DNA from: VRUE01 sp963817905
GTDB taxonomy: Bacteria > Actinomycetota > Thermoleophilia > Solirubrobacterales > 70-9
NCBI GenBank assembly: GCA_963817905.1
Contig: CAWFPS010000002.1
Location: 992,001-1,056,000 of the forward strand
Length of the DNA stretch: 64,000 bases
Direction: 5' to 3'
The position numbers were made by a program, and so were the translations under genes. Under the pieces are notes generated by a model. It was not told the DNA's origin. It saw nothing but the letters and a program-made list of their open reading frames with translations, and did no database searches. Position 1 is the stretch's first letter; each line of letters begins with the position of its first letter. Shown here piece by piece: positions 23,708 to 32,696 of the stretch.

Positions 23708-24727
23708 ATGAGCGAGCTTTTCATTGGTACTCAAGCGAGGCCGGCGGTGACCGTGTTTCACCTCCTCGGGCGGAATGAGGACGACTTGACTCGCAGCATG
23801 GCCTGGGGCATGAGTCAGAGCGATGCATTCGCGGAGTTGCTGGTCGACGTGCTCGCGCTTCCCTTCGAGGTCGAGGGTCCCAGCTCGGTCCGTGTTCAGC
23901 ACGCGATCAAGACTCGCGGCCGGACCGATATCGAGCTGCGAATCGGAAGCGCGCTACTGATCTTCGAGGCGAAGGTTGGATGGAACCTGCCTAGGGCAGA
24001 GCAACTTGCCGGCTACGAAGATCGGCTCATTGAGTTGCTCGCCGAGTCGAAATCAGGTGTCGCCGCTGATCCGATCCGGAACGGAGCGCTGATCACGCTC
24101 TCGGAGTGCAGCGCAGACTGGGCTGCTCGTAAACTTCCACCCCCCGGCGTCTTGACTAGGCGCCATATAACCTGGCACCAGGTCATCGAGACGGCTGATG
24201 CTGCAGCCGCAATGGCCGGAGTCCATACCAAGCGCGTCCTGCGCGATCTCGCCGACTATCTGAGGAGTACAACGATGGTGCACGACGATCCCGCATCACA
24301 AATGACGTGGGTGGTGCCGCTGAGTGGGGTCGACTACGCACCCGGATCGAGCGTTACCTTCGTCGAGACCGTTCAGCGGGGCTGGTACTACAACAAGGCT
24401 CGAAAAGTCCCAAAGGGCGCGTTTAACTTCATCGGCTTCCGATGGGAGAATGCGCTGCGGGAGATACGCTTCGTGAAGTCGAGGCGCCTGTTCTCCGACC
24501 CGCACGAGGTTCTCCCCGACTTTTTCAGCGACTCGGCCGAGTGGGAGGACCATGAGCTTTTTGAGCTTGGCCCAGCAATTGCGCCGCCGGCGCCTGTGCC
24601 TTACGGGAAGCTCTATGCACCGGGCTACCATCGGGCGCTTCTCGATTGCCTCCTGACGAGCGCATCAGTGGAGGAGGCCCGCGATGCCTCCCACCGGCGC
24701 TTCGAGGAGGCCGGCCTGCCGTTCTGA
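23708..24727 (+). CDS. PD-(D/E)XK nuclease superfamily protein
   Basis: A 339-residue protein. Residues about 67-105 contain TDIELRIGSALLIFEAKVGW, which matches the D...ExK core of restriction-like nucleases, followed by a Q-x-x-x-Y motif (AEQLAGYEDRL). The C-terminal 170 residues have no recognised domain. It could be a restriction or anti-phage nuclease. It lies between the multi-HTH gene and a second nuclease-like gene on the same strand. The ATG at 23708 is 34 bases after the previous stop. Confidence 0.65.
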   Translation: MSELFIGTQARPAVTVFHLLGRNEDDLTRSMAWGMSQSDAFAELLVDVLALPFEVEGPSSVRVQHAIKTRGRTDIELRIGSALLIFEAKVGWNLPRAEQLAGYEDRLIELLAESKSGVAADPIRNGALITLSECSADWAARKLPPPGVLTRRHITWHQVIETADAAAAMAGVHTKRVLRDLADYLRSTTMVHDDPASQMTWVVPLSGVDYAPGSSVTFVETVQRGWYYNKARKVPKGAFNFIGFRWENALREIRFVKSRRLFSDPHEVLPDFFSDSAEWEDHELFELGPAIAPPAPVPYGKLYAPGYHRALLDCLLTSASVEEARDASHRRFEEAGLPF

Positions 24728-24753
24728 GGCCCCTGGACCCGTTCATCACGCGA

Positions 24754-25236
24754 ATGGCCAACTACCGACCGTCAGCCCGATCCACGCGCCAACTCCTACA
24801 GGATTGGGCGTCGATCATGGCTGAGCTGAGGAAGCGAGAAATCATCCGCACCTCCAACAGCCCGATCGCCGATATCGCGGAGGCGTTGGTTCACGAGCAG
24901 TTCGGAGGCGAGCGTGGGTCCTTTAGCCAATCTGGCTGGGATGTGAAAACGCCCTCGGGCGAACGCCTACAGGTGAAGGCGATGCGGCGTCTTCCCTCGG
25001 GCAAGAGGCGCAACCTCAGCCCCATTCGCGATCGGAAGTACGACGCGGTCATAGCTGTGATCTTCAACGAGAACTTTGAAGTCGAAAATGCCCTTCGCCT
25101 GTCCCGTGAGCTCGTCGAGGAACTTTTCGCGCACAAGCCCTACGTCAACGGGCGCATCATCTCGATCACGAAAACTCTGCTGGCGAATCCACGGGTCGAG
25201 TTCATTGAGCTCTCCGACGCACTCCTCGGCGACTAG
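24754..25236 (+). CDS. Restriction-endonuclease-like protein
   Basis: A 160-residue protein. IADIAEALVHEQFGGERG provides the early Glu, and GWDVKTPSGERLQVKAMRR fits the D...QxK variant of the PD-(D/E)XK fold. It lacks a separate DNA-binding domain. It may work with the preceding nuclease-like protein or be a small restriction enzyme. The ATG at 24754 is chosen because it precedes a plausible helix (MANYRPSARSTRQLLQDWA); an upstream GTG-like start would overlap the previous gene. Confidence 0.6.
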   Translation: MANYRPSARSTRQLLQDWASIMAELRKREIIRTSNSPIADIAEALVHEQFGGERGSFSQSGWDVKTPSGERLQVKAMRRLPSGKRRNLSPIRDRKYDAVIAVIFNENFEVENALRLSRELVEELFAHKPYVNGRIISITKTLLANPRVEFIELSDALLGD

Positions 25237-25277
25237 GGAGAAGACTCTGACCTAGCTTCAGCGCACTGCATCCAGAA

Positions 25278-25895
25278 CTAGATTTGGCCAGCTCGGCGCT
25301 GATCGATCGGGTGTCCCTGCACGGGCTCTGGCGTGAGCCTTGAGACAGGATCGTGCGCCCACCACTCCTTGGCCACCCCGCTCAGATTGCTGAGCAAGCT
25401 CGCCAACCCAACAGACCACGCGGAGACAACCCACTTGGCTGCTGCTGAATAACCGCGTTCAGTGCCATCGTGAATCGCCCGCTCAATCTGCGGTACATAC
25501 CCGCCGATCGCCGCGCCCCAAGTTACGTAGCTCATGGGCTCCTGCCAGACAGGCGCCCCAGCGAGAAGAATCACGACATAACCAGAGCGAACACTGCGTG
25601 TGCCGTTCCAGCCTCCGGTCTCATCTGCCTCCATCCACTCGGGCGGCACGCCGTCGACCGTAGACCCTCGGTGGACCTCAGCCTCTTCGGGGACGAGCCA
25701 GAGCATCGACACTGCGGGGGTGGGTTCGTAGACCCCGAGATGGCTCCCGGCCAGCGGGCGGATGTCCGTTCGGTCCTCGAAGCCGGGATCGACTACTCCG
25801 GAGAGCATTGCCGTCGCTGGCCGGTTGTACGGGACCTCGATCCAGTCATCGAGGTGGTCGTCCTGGCAAAGACTGAGAAGCTCGCGAAGGTTCAT
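25278..25895 (-). CDS. Hypothetical protein next to the IS element
   Basis: A 205-residue protein of unknown family (starting MNLRELLSLCQDDHLDDW). It has no clear membrane segment or motif. The ATG at 25895 is preferred to a TTG nine bases earlier. The IS481-family element is inserted 16 bases upstream of this start, so its native promoter has probably been displaced. It may now be silent or driven from the IS. Confidence 0.55.
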   Translation of the reverse strand: MNLRELLSLCQDDHLDDWIEVPYNRPATAMLSGVVDPGFEDRTDIRPLAGSHLGVYEPTPAVSMLWLVPEEAEVHRGSTVDGVPPEWMEADETGGWNGTRSVRSGYVVILLAGAPVWQEPMSYVTWGAAIGGYVPQIERAIHDGTERGYSAAAKWVVSAWSVGLASLLSNLSGVAKEWWAHDPVSRLTPEPVQGHPIDQRRAGQI

Positions 25896-25906
25896 GTTCC
25901 GCAAGT

Positions 25907-26863
25907 CTAGGTGTAAGACCCGACCAGGTTGTTCTGCTTCAGTTCGCCGAGGCGAGTTCCGGGCGGCTTGTGGCTGAGGGAGCCGTGTGGTCTGCGCCAG
26001 TTATAGAACTCCAGCCAGCCGGGTAGCGCCGCGGTGCGCTCGGCCGAGGAGCGAAAGATCGCCCCGTAGGCCCAGCCGCCAAGCATCGTGCGGATGAAGC
26101 GCTCGGCCTTGCCGTTGGTACGCGGCCGGTAGGGCCGGGTGCGGATGTGGCGGATCTTCAGGGCTCGGCAGGCGATCGCATGCACGGTGGAGCGGTAGGC
26201 GCCGCCGTTGTCGGTCATCAGGCGCTCGACCTTGATCCCGTGTGAGCGGTAGAAGGCGACCGCCCGGCGCAGGAAGCCGACGCACGTTCTCGCCTTTTCG
26301 TCGGGGAGCACCTCGACGTAGGCAAGGCGGGTGGCGTCGTCGACGCAGACGTGGACGAACTCCCAGCCCGCGCCGCGGGCGTGCGTGGTGCGCTTGCCGG
26401 TCATGCGGTGCCCGGCGCCGCCTTCGATCCGCACCAGCTTCTTGATGTCGATATGGATCAGCTCGCCCGGCCGCTTGCGTTCGTAGCGGTTGGGCGGCTC
26501 GGGCGGCCCCAGGCGGCTCAGCTTGCCGAGGCCGATGTCGGCCAGGATCCCCGAGACGGTGGAGAGCGCCATCCCCAGGCATTCGGCAATCTCCGCACCG
26601 GTCATCCGCAGCCTCCTCAGCGCCGCGATCGCCTCGATGCGGCCCTCTTCGGTGCGGTTGGCGACTGTCTTCGGGGCCGAGCTGCGATCGACCAAGCCGG
26701 CCTCGCCCTCGGCGCGGTAGCGGGCGACCCACTTCGAGCAGGTGCGCTCGCTGACTCCGGCGGCCTCGGCCGCCTCCGTCAGCGACCACCCCTGCTCGAT
26801 GACGCGCCCGACCATCGTGAGCCTCCCCTTCGGACCGAAGGGGGCATTAGCGTGAATCTTCAT
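25907..26863 (-). CDS. IS481-family transposase
   Basis: A 318-residue DDE transposase. The N-terminal HTH (SLTEAAEAAGVSERTCSKWVARYRAEG) is followed by the integrase catalytic core: D in HIDIKKL, D in LMTDNGGAYRS and E in NGKAERFIRTM. LEFYNWRRPHGSLSHKPP is a typical C-terminal signature of the family. I choose ATG at 26863 (MKIHANAPFGPKGR), which fits the family start; a longer frame to 26926 is open. The stop codon (25907-25909) lies in the target duplication just outside the element. Confidence 0.93.
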   Translation of the reverse strand: MKIHANAPFGPKGRLTMVGRVIEQGWSLTEAAEAAGVSERTCSKWVARYRAEGEAGLVDRSSAPKTVANRTEEGRIEAIAALRRLRMTGAEIAECLGMALSTVSGILADIGLGKLSRLGPPEPPNRYERKRPGELIHIDIKKLVRIEGGAGHRMTGKRTTHARGAGWEFVHVCVDDATRLAYVEVLPDEKARTCVGFLRRAVAFYRSHGIKVERLMTDNGGAYRSTVHAIACRALKIRHIRTRPYRPRTNGKAERFIRTMLGGWAYGAIFRSSAERTAALPGWLEFYNWRRPHGSLSHKPPGTRLGELKQNNLVGSYT

Positions 26864-26943
26864 CCGGGTTCTCCTTGGTTCTGGGTGGTGGACACCCCCA
26901 GCCTCCAAGGAGGCCCGGATGAACAACGTGGTCAGGAATTACA
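25912..26943. mobile_element. Complete IS481-family insertion sequence
   Basis: The left end starts TGTAAGACCCGACCAG and the right end, read on the other strand, starts TGTAATTCCTGACCAC; the matches extend to GTTGTTC about 23 bases in. The direct repeat TCTAGG flanks it on both sides (25906-25911 and 26944-26949), a 6-bp target duplication. Intact ends, an intact transposase and an identical duplication indicate a recent insertion. CTAG inside the repeat is itself palindromic, so the exact end could shift by a few bases. Confidence 0.88.
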
Positions 26944-27073
26944 TCTAGGAAGCGCGCCGGAGCCTGCGACGTACCGCAACCGGAAATAGCGGTTGGCAGC
27001 CATCGAGTGCAGCGCGTGAGCGGGCCCCGTAGCGGCGATGAACCGAGGGATGCGATAGGAAAGGATGTCGAGT

Positions 27074-29938
27074 ATGCCGAGCAACCCCGCCTCCGACGAT
27101 CTCCGCGAGCGCCTCGAGAGGTTCGTCAGATATCGCAGGGAGCACTTGTCGGGAGACGAGAAGGGCGAGGCGGCGATCTTCCTCGAGAACCTGTTTCGCG
27201 CGCTTGGGCACGAGGGCGTGCGGCAGGCCGGTGCGACGCTGGAGAAGCGGGTTAAGAAGCGGGACAACGGCGGCACGGCGTACGCGGACCTGGAGTGGAA
27301 GCCGCGCGTGCTGATCGAGATGAAGAAGGCGGGACGCGACCTGGCGAAGGACTACCGGCAGGTCTTCGAATATTGGATCGACCTCGTCCCTGACCGGCCC
27401 GAGTATGTCGTGCTGTGCAACTTCGATGAGTTCTGGGTCTACGACCTGAATCGTCAGCTCGATGAGCCAGTCGAGCGGATCACGCTTGACGACCTACCGC
27501 TGAGATGGGAGGCGCTCGCGTTCATGTTGCCTCACGAGGAAAAGCCGAGCTTCGGCAACGACCTCGTGGCCGTTACGCGCGAGACCGCCTCGATGGTGTC
27601 GGGAATCTTCAACCAAATGGTTGAGCGCGGAGTTCCTCGCGGCTCTGCTCAGCGCTTCATTTTGCAGGCAGTGATGGCGATGTTCTCCGAGGACATCGGT
27701 CTGTTGCCTCGGCATTTCTTCTCGCAGGCGGTCACGGACGTTCAGGAAGGCAATGGGAGCGCCTATGACCTGCTCTTCGGCCTCTTCCGTGAGATGAACG
27801 CACGAGGCGAGACGTCAGGTGGCCGCTTCGAAGGAACGCCGTTCTTCAACGGCGGTCTGTTCGCCACTGTTGATCCATTCGATCTCGTCAACGAGGAGGT
27901 TGAGGCGCTCGGGGTCGCGTGCAAAGAGAACTGGGCCGCCGTGCGCCCAGTGATATTCGGGACGCTGTTCGAGCAGAGTCTTGACAAGCCAGAGCGGCAC
28001 GCCTTCGGCGCATATTTCACGAGCGAGGCCGACATTCAGAAGGTGATCCTGTCGACGATCGTCCGTCCCTGGCGACGGCGGATCGAGGAGGCCGACACCC
28101 TGGAGGAACTCGGGAAGGTCGAGCAGGAAATGCTCGACTACCGGGTGCTTGACCCCGCATGCGGCTCTGGCAACTTCCTCTACGTTGCGTATCGCGAGAT
28201 GCGACGCCTCGAGCGCCAGCTCCACGAGAAGCGCCTGTTGCGCAGTCGAGAGGGAGGCCGGCGCGAGGCGATGAGCTTGGCCTTCGTCTCGACCAAGCAG
28301 TTCTTTGGCATCGATCTACGGCCGTTCGCGATCGAGGTTGCCAAGGTCACGCTGATGCTCGCGCGCAAGTTGGCAGCCGACGAGCTCGGAGACGAGCGGA
28401 CCTACCTTCCCCTCGACGACCTCGACGGCAACTTTCAGACGGCCAATGCCATCAAGACCGAGTGGCCCGCGTTCGACGCCTGCATCGGAAACCCGCCATA
28501 CCTCGGTGCCAAGCGGATGCTCGACGAGAAGCCCGCGGAGGAGATCGCCGCACTTCAGAAGAGCTATCCCGATATCGGCGGCTTGGCCGACTACGTCGTC
28601 TACTGGTTCCGAAAGACCCACGATCTGATGCCAGAGGGCGGACGCGCTGGCCTGGTCGGCACTTCGAATATCCGCTCGGGTGATAGCCGAAAGCACTCGC
28701 TCGACTACATCGTCGACAACGGTGGCGTCATCTACGACGCGGTCTCTTCTCAGCCGTGGTCGGGAGATGCCACCGTCGAGGTATCCATCGTCAACTGGAC
28801 CAAGGGCGAGGTGGATGGACCCAGGACGCTTTGGCTATCACGAGGGACTACGAAGATGGAGGTTCGGGAGATCACCGGCTCGCTTTCGGCGAATACCGAT
28901 CTCCGTGCGGCGCGGAAACTGAAGGTCAACCGCAGCCCAAAGGTTTGCTTTCAAGGACAAACGCCGCAGCACACCCCCGGTTTCGTCCTCTCGCCCGAAC
29001 AGGCGCTGAAGTTCATCGATACCGATTCGCAGGCAGCAAACGTGATCCATCCGTTCCTGATCGGCGAGGAGCTCAACGGAGATGGAAAGCCCTCCCGCTT
29101 CGTCATCGATATCGATGCACCAGATGTGATGCAGGCCGAAGTTGCTGCCGGGGGAGCGGTTATGGAGCACCTGCGGCGTACGGTCTTGCCCGATCGGAAA
29201 GCAAGTGCCGAGCGGGAGGAGGAGAAGAACGAGAAACTTGTCGCGGCAAACCCCGACCGGAGGGTCACCTGGCACCAGAGGAACTTCCTCGATAAATGGT
29301 GGCAACTCGGCTGGCGGCGTCCGGAGATGGTCAACGCCATCGGCGGCCTCAGTCGCTATATCGCCCTCTCGCGTGTCGCTGTCCTGACCCGGCAGTCGGT
29401 TTATGCCTTTATCTCTCCTGAGATCAGGCCGGCAGACGCGCTTCAGGTCTTCGCATTTGAGGACGACTACAGCTTCGGCATTCTGCACTCGTCTCACCAC
29501 AGGGCCTACTTTGAGGAGCGGTGCTCGAAGATGCGAGTGGACCCTCGGTATACGCCGAATACCGTGTGGGACACCTTCCCGTGGCCGCAGGCGCCCAGCG
29601 AGGAGCAGGTTGATGCCGTGACCGATGCCGCGGCTCGCCTGATTCAACTTCGAGACGAACGGTTGGCCGAAGGGCTCTCGCTGGAAAAGCAATACAACTC
29701 GCTGCGGGCGGACGGCCGAAATCCATTGCGCGTGCTTCAGAAAGAGCTGGACGAGGCGGTAATCGAGGCCTACGGGTTCAGCCCGGATGAGGACATATTG
29801 GCCCAGCTTCTGGCCCTCAATCTGTCCATCGCCGAGCAGGAGGACGACGGACTCACCGAGCCCCGAAAGCCGGGCGGGGGTGGCCTGGCCAACACGAAGC
29901 GAACTACCAGCATGGTTGAGCCCCCTGTCCACTCCTGA
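27074..29938 (+). CDS. MmeI-type single-chain restriction-modification enzyme (type IIL), copy 2
   Basis: A 954-residue protein with the same layout as the enzyme at 4.7 kb. YADLEWKPRVLIEMKK gives the D-X9-ExK nuclease motif, DPACGSGNFLYVAYREMRRLE is SAM motif I and NPPYLGAKRM is motif IV. The middle and target-recognition parts differ strongly from copy 1, so a different sequence should be recognised. The ATG at 27074 is preferred to one at 27065 because aggaaagg then lies at proper spacing. Confidence 0.87.
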   Translation: MPSNPASDDLRERLERFVRYRREHLSGDEKGEAAIFLENLFRALGHEGVRQAGATLEKRVKKRDNGGTAYADLEWKPRVLIEMKKAGRDLAKDYRQVFEYWIDLVPDRPEYVVLCNFDEFWVYDLNRQLDEPVERITLDDLPLRWEALAFMLPHEEKPSFGNDLVAVTRETASMVSGIFNQMVERGVPRGSAQRFILQAVMAMFSEDIGLLPRHFFSQAVTDVQEGNGSAYDLLFGLFREMNARGETSGGRFEGTPFFNGGLFATVDPFDLVNEEVEALGVACKENWAAVRPVIFGTLFEQSLDKPERHAFGAYFTSEADIQKVILSTIVRPWRRRIEEADTLEELGKVEQEMLDYRVLDPACGSGNFLYVAYREMRRLERQLHEKRLLRSREGGRREAMSLAFVSTKQFFGIDLRPFAIEVAKVTLMLARKLAADELGDERTYLPLDDLDGNFQTANAIKTEWPAFDACIGNPPYLGAKRMLDEKPAEEIAALQKSYPDIGGLADYVVYWFRKTHDLMPEGGRAGLVGTSNIRSGDSRKHSLDYIVDNGGVIYDAVSSQPWSGDATVEVSIVNWTKGEVDGPRTLWLSRGTTKMEVREITGSLSANTDLRAARKLKVNRSPKVCFQGQTPQHTPGFVLSPEQALKFIDTDSQAANVIHPFLIGEELNGDGKPSRFVIDIDAPDVMQAEVAAGGAVMEHLRRTVLPDRKASAEREEEKNEKLVAANPDRRVTWHQRNFLDKWWQLGWRRPEMVNAIGGLSRYIALSRVAVLTRQSVYAFISPEIRPADALQVFAFEDDYSFGILHSSHHRAYFEERCSKMRVDPRYTPNTVWDTFPWPQAPSEEQVDAVTDAAARLIQLRDERLAEGLSLEKQYNSLRADGRNPLRVLQKELDEAVIEAYGFSPDEDILAQLLALNLSIAEQEDDGLTEPRKPGGGGLANTKRTTSMVEPPVHS

Positions 29939-29990
29939 TCGCTCTCGCCAGCGAGCGCGCGACCGCAGCGACAGCGGACACGGTGAGTCC

Positions 29991-30773
29991 GTGAAGCGCG
30001 CCCTACTGTTCGACCTCGACGAGACGCTGATGGTCGAGGAGCCCGCCGCTGAAGCCGCCTTTCTGGCCAGTGCGCAACTCGCGGTCGAGCACGGCGCTGA
30101 TCTTCGGGCGCTCGCGACCGATGCTCGCGCCCGAGCACGAGAGCTTTGGTACGCAGCGCCGACTCACGGCTACTGCATGCGAGTCGGCATCAGCTCGTGG
30201 GAGGGATTGTGGTGTCGGTTCGAGGGCGAGCATCCTGACGTGCGCGCCCTCCGCGATTGGTCTCCGACCTACAGGCGCGAGGCATGGAGCCGTGCGCTTG
30301 CCGACCAGGAGGTAGAGGACGGGCAACTCGCCGAAGAGCTGGCCGAGCGGTTCATCGTCGAGCGGCGTGCCCGGCACGAGGTATTCGCCGACGTTGCCGA
30401 TGGGTTGGAAAGGCTGGCGGAGTCTCATGCGATGGCACTCGTCACGAACGGCGCCGCCTGCCTTCAGCGCGAGAAGCTTGCCGCTTCCGGTTTGAGCGAG
30501 CGCTTCGACGCGGTGGTCGTTTCGGCCGATGTTGGTGTCGCAAAGCCCGACCCCGCGATCTTCAAGCACGCCTTGTCTGAGCTGGGCGTCCGCCGCGACC
30601 GCGCGGTCATGGTCGGCGACAGCATCGCCAAGGACGTTGACGGCGCCCTTGCTGCTGGCCTTGACGCGGTGTGGGTCAACCGCAGCGGACGCTCTGCTCC
30701 TCCGGATCGTCCTGGGCTGGTGGAGATATCGACGCTGGACGATCTGCCTGACGTGTTGGTCAATATGGGATGA
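29991..30773 (+). CDS. HAD-superfamily hydrolase
   Basis: A 260-residue phosphatase-type HAD protein. Motif I is FDLDETL, motif II is LVTNGA, motif III is the Lys of VAKPDPAIF, and motif IV is VGDSIAKDVDGA. A helical cap lies between motifs I and II (C1 type). Such enzymes hydrolyse small phosphate esters; the substrate cannot be told. The GTG at 29991 gives VKRALLFDLDE. It follows the MmeI-type gene by 52 bases. Confidence 0.9.
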   Translation: MKRALLFDLDETLMVEEPAAEAAFLASAQLAVEHGADLRALATDARARARELWYAAPTHGYCMRVGISSWEGLWCRFEGEHPDVRALRDWSPTYRREAWSRALADQEVEDGQLAEELAERFIVERRARHEVFADVADGLERLAESHAMALVTNGAACLQREKLAASGLSERFDAVVVSADVGVAKPDPAIFKHALSELGVRRDRAVMVGDSIAKDVDGALAAGLDAVWVNRSGRSAPPDRPGLVEISTLDDLPDVLVNMG

Positions 30774-30819
30774 GGTTCGCTCGCTCTCCGGCCTCCGGCA
30801 TTCCTGACAGGATCGGCCC

Positions 30820-31419
30820 GTGCATCCGATGGAGCCCGTGGAGCTACGAGGCGATTTGGTCGCGGTCGAGCCGCTGCGCGTGGAGCACGCAGCCGGCCTG
30901 CTTGCCGCCGCGGATTCCGAGGAGGTCTTCGCTCGGCTTCCCTACCCTCGGCCGGCGGATCTCCCCCAGGCGCGAGCCTGGATCGACGGCGCCCTCGCGG
31001 ACCGAGAAGCGGACCGTCGATTCCCGTTCGCCGTCCTCGACGCGGAGGCCGGGTCGGTGATCGGCTCTACGTCCTACTGGGACTTCGACGCTCACAACGC
31101 CCACGTCGAGATCGGCTCCACCTGGCTCAGCCGTGCCTCATGGGGAACCGGGCGAAACGCGGAGGCCAAGCTGCTGCTTCTGACACACGCGTTCGAGGTG
31201 TTGGGGCTGGAGCGTGTCGCCTTGCGCACCGACATCCGCAACGAGCGCTCCCAGCAAGCGATCGAGCGGCTCGGAGCGACGAAGGAGGGCGTACATCGCC
31301 ACGAGATGCGACGACGCGACGGTAGCTGGCGCGACAGCGTCCATTACTCGATCCTTCGATCCGAGTGGCCCGCGGCCAAGACGGTGCTGCGCTCGAGTGG
31401 CGACTGCAGCGTGAGCTGA
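30820..31419 (+). CDS. GNAT-family N-acetyltransferase (RimJ/RimL-like)
   Basis: A 199-residue acetyltransferase. The fold is indicated by VIGSTSYWDFDAHNAHVEIGSTWL, the acetyl-CoA-binding region SWGTGRNAEAKLLLLTHAFE and the NERSQQAIERLGATKEGV segment typical of RimJ-like proteins. The substrate is unknown. The GTG at 30820 follows a weak AGGA; ATG at 30829 is an alternative. Confidence 0.88.
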   Translation: MHPMEPVELRGDLVAVEPLRVEHAAGLLAAADSEEVFARLPYPRPADLPQARAWIDGALADREADRRFPFAVLDAEAGSVIGSTSYWDFDAHNAHVEIGSTWLSRASWGTGRNAEAKLLLLTHAFEVLGLERVALRTDIRNERSQQAIERLGATKEGVHRHEMRRRDGSWRDSVHYSILRSEWPAAKTVLRSSGDCSVS

Positions 31420-31424
31420 CGGGT

Positions 31425-31727
31425 GATGGCTGAACCGCCGCTCTACGGGTTGCGACCTGGACGGGACCCTGCTTGGACCCGATGCCACCCTGAGCGAGTT
31501 CTCCGTGGACGGGCTCAACCGTCTCCTTCGTGCCGGCGTCCAGCTGACGATCGCTTTCCTCGAGGAGGGCGCCGTTGTCATCGACGCCGGCTACAACGAG
31601 GGGAATATCGGCGATCGCATTCGAGGAGGCGCTCCAGCGCGCCCGCCTCGTCACCCCGGTCCCTGGCGGCGTTGGGCCGATGACGGTTGCCATCCTGATC
31701 GAGCAAACGTGGATGCGGCGTTGTTGA
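31425..31727 (+). pseudogene. Relic of a HAD hydrolase gene joined to a FolD 3' end
   Basis: The reading starts MAEPPLYG in one frame and continues in another as CDLDGTLLGPDATLSEFS and RLLRAGVQLTIA, the start of a HAD-type hydrolase. It is then directly joined to GAVVIDAGYNEGNIGD and, after a further 2-base gap and frame change, LVTPVPGGVGPMTVAILIEQT, the C-terminal signature of FolD (methylene-THF dehydrogenase/cyclohydrolase). The two remnants and at least two frameshifts show a decayed rearrangement. Confidence 0.75.
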
Positions 31728-32693
31728 CTGCGTAGGCGGGTTGGGCAAAACGAGCTGAGCGTGGATCGCCCGATGGTCGCTGCCCGGCAGGCCATCGACT
31801 CCGTATTCGGCAACTCCCAGGCGCCGGTCGGCGAGCACATGGTCGATCGTCATGAGACCCCAGGGGAACACCTGCTGACTCGGCCATGTCGGCTCAAGGC
31901 CCTTGCCGGTCGCCGCGCCCGCATCTCGATAGCCGCGATCGGCGAGTTCGCGAAACTCGGCCTGGTCGAAGCTCGCATTGAAGTCTCCGGCCAAGACCCA
32001 GGGGATGCCGACCCCTGATGTGGGCAGGCTTTCGAGTGCTTCTTCCCAGCGAGCGACGCTCATGTTCGGCGGCTGGGGATGCGCGGCGACTACCCGAAGT
32101 CGCCTGCCGTCCGGGAGGACGATCATGGCGCGGGGCATGCGGAAGAGGAAGTGCGTCTGGTGGGGCAAGGGAGTGAGAGGCAAGCGAGCGTAGAGGCCGG
32201 CACCGTGGCCTTTGGGCTGCGCCATCAGTACCGCGTGCGGGAGTCGGCGATCAATCCCGCCTCTACGCAGCTTCGTGGCAAACGACGGGGTCAGCTCCTC
32301 GACGGTGAGGAGATCTGGGTGGTAGCGATCGACGAGGGCAACCAGAGCGTCCGGATTTGCGCCACCCAACTCGACGTTGGCCGAAAGCACGGTGAGGGTC
32401 TCGTGACCGGCTGCGGACTCCGTTTCGCTGCCGATCGCTCGCGGCAGAACGGCGATTGCGAGGAATGTTGTCGCCGCTGCGGCGGTGGCCGCAGCGGCCC
32501 AGTTGCGCAATCCGACGGCGACACCGGCGATCAACAACGCTGTCACCGCGGCATAAGGGGTGAACCACATCAACGACGTCAGCGGGCTTCCGTTCTCCAA
32601 ACCGAAGGCGCGGACAAGGGTCCATAGGGCAATCGGACCCACAGCGGCCCAGATCAGCCAGTAGCGTCGTGCTCCAATCTTCTCAACGGTCAT
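31578..32693 (-). CDS. Membrane-anchored endonuclease/exonuclease/phosphatase-family protein
   Basis: Residues about 12-85 form three predicted membrane helices. The EEP domain follows, with LSANVELGG, TVEELTPS, AAHPQPPN, LAGDFNAS, TIDHVLA and GSDHRAIH, the metal and catalytic motifs of the DNase I/phosphodiesterase family. The active domain should be outside the cytoplasm. The last 50 or so residues are read antisense through the HAD/FolD relic, so the natural end probably lay near 31740 and the frame has been extended by the rearrangement. Confidence 0.8.
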   Translation of the reverse strand: MTVEKIGARRYWLIWAAVGPIALWTLVRAFGLENGSPLTSLMWFTPYAAVTALLIAGVAVGLRNWAAAATAAAATTFLAIAVLPRAIGSETESAAGHETLTVLSANVELGGANPDALVALVDRYHPDLLTVEELTPSFATKLRRGGIDRRLPHAVLMAQPKGHGAGLYARLPLTPLPHQTHFLFRMPRAMIVLPDGRRLRVVAAHPQPPNMSVARWEEALESLPTSGVGIPWVLAGDFNASFDQAEFRELADRGYRDAGAATGKGLEPTWPSQQVFPWGLMTIDHVLADRRLGVAEYGVDGLPGSDHRAIHAQLVLPNPPTQSTTPHPRLLDQDGNRHRPNAARDRGDEAGALERLLECDRRYSPRCSRRR

Positions 32694-32696
32694 CGT

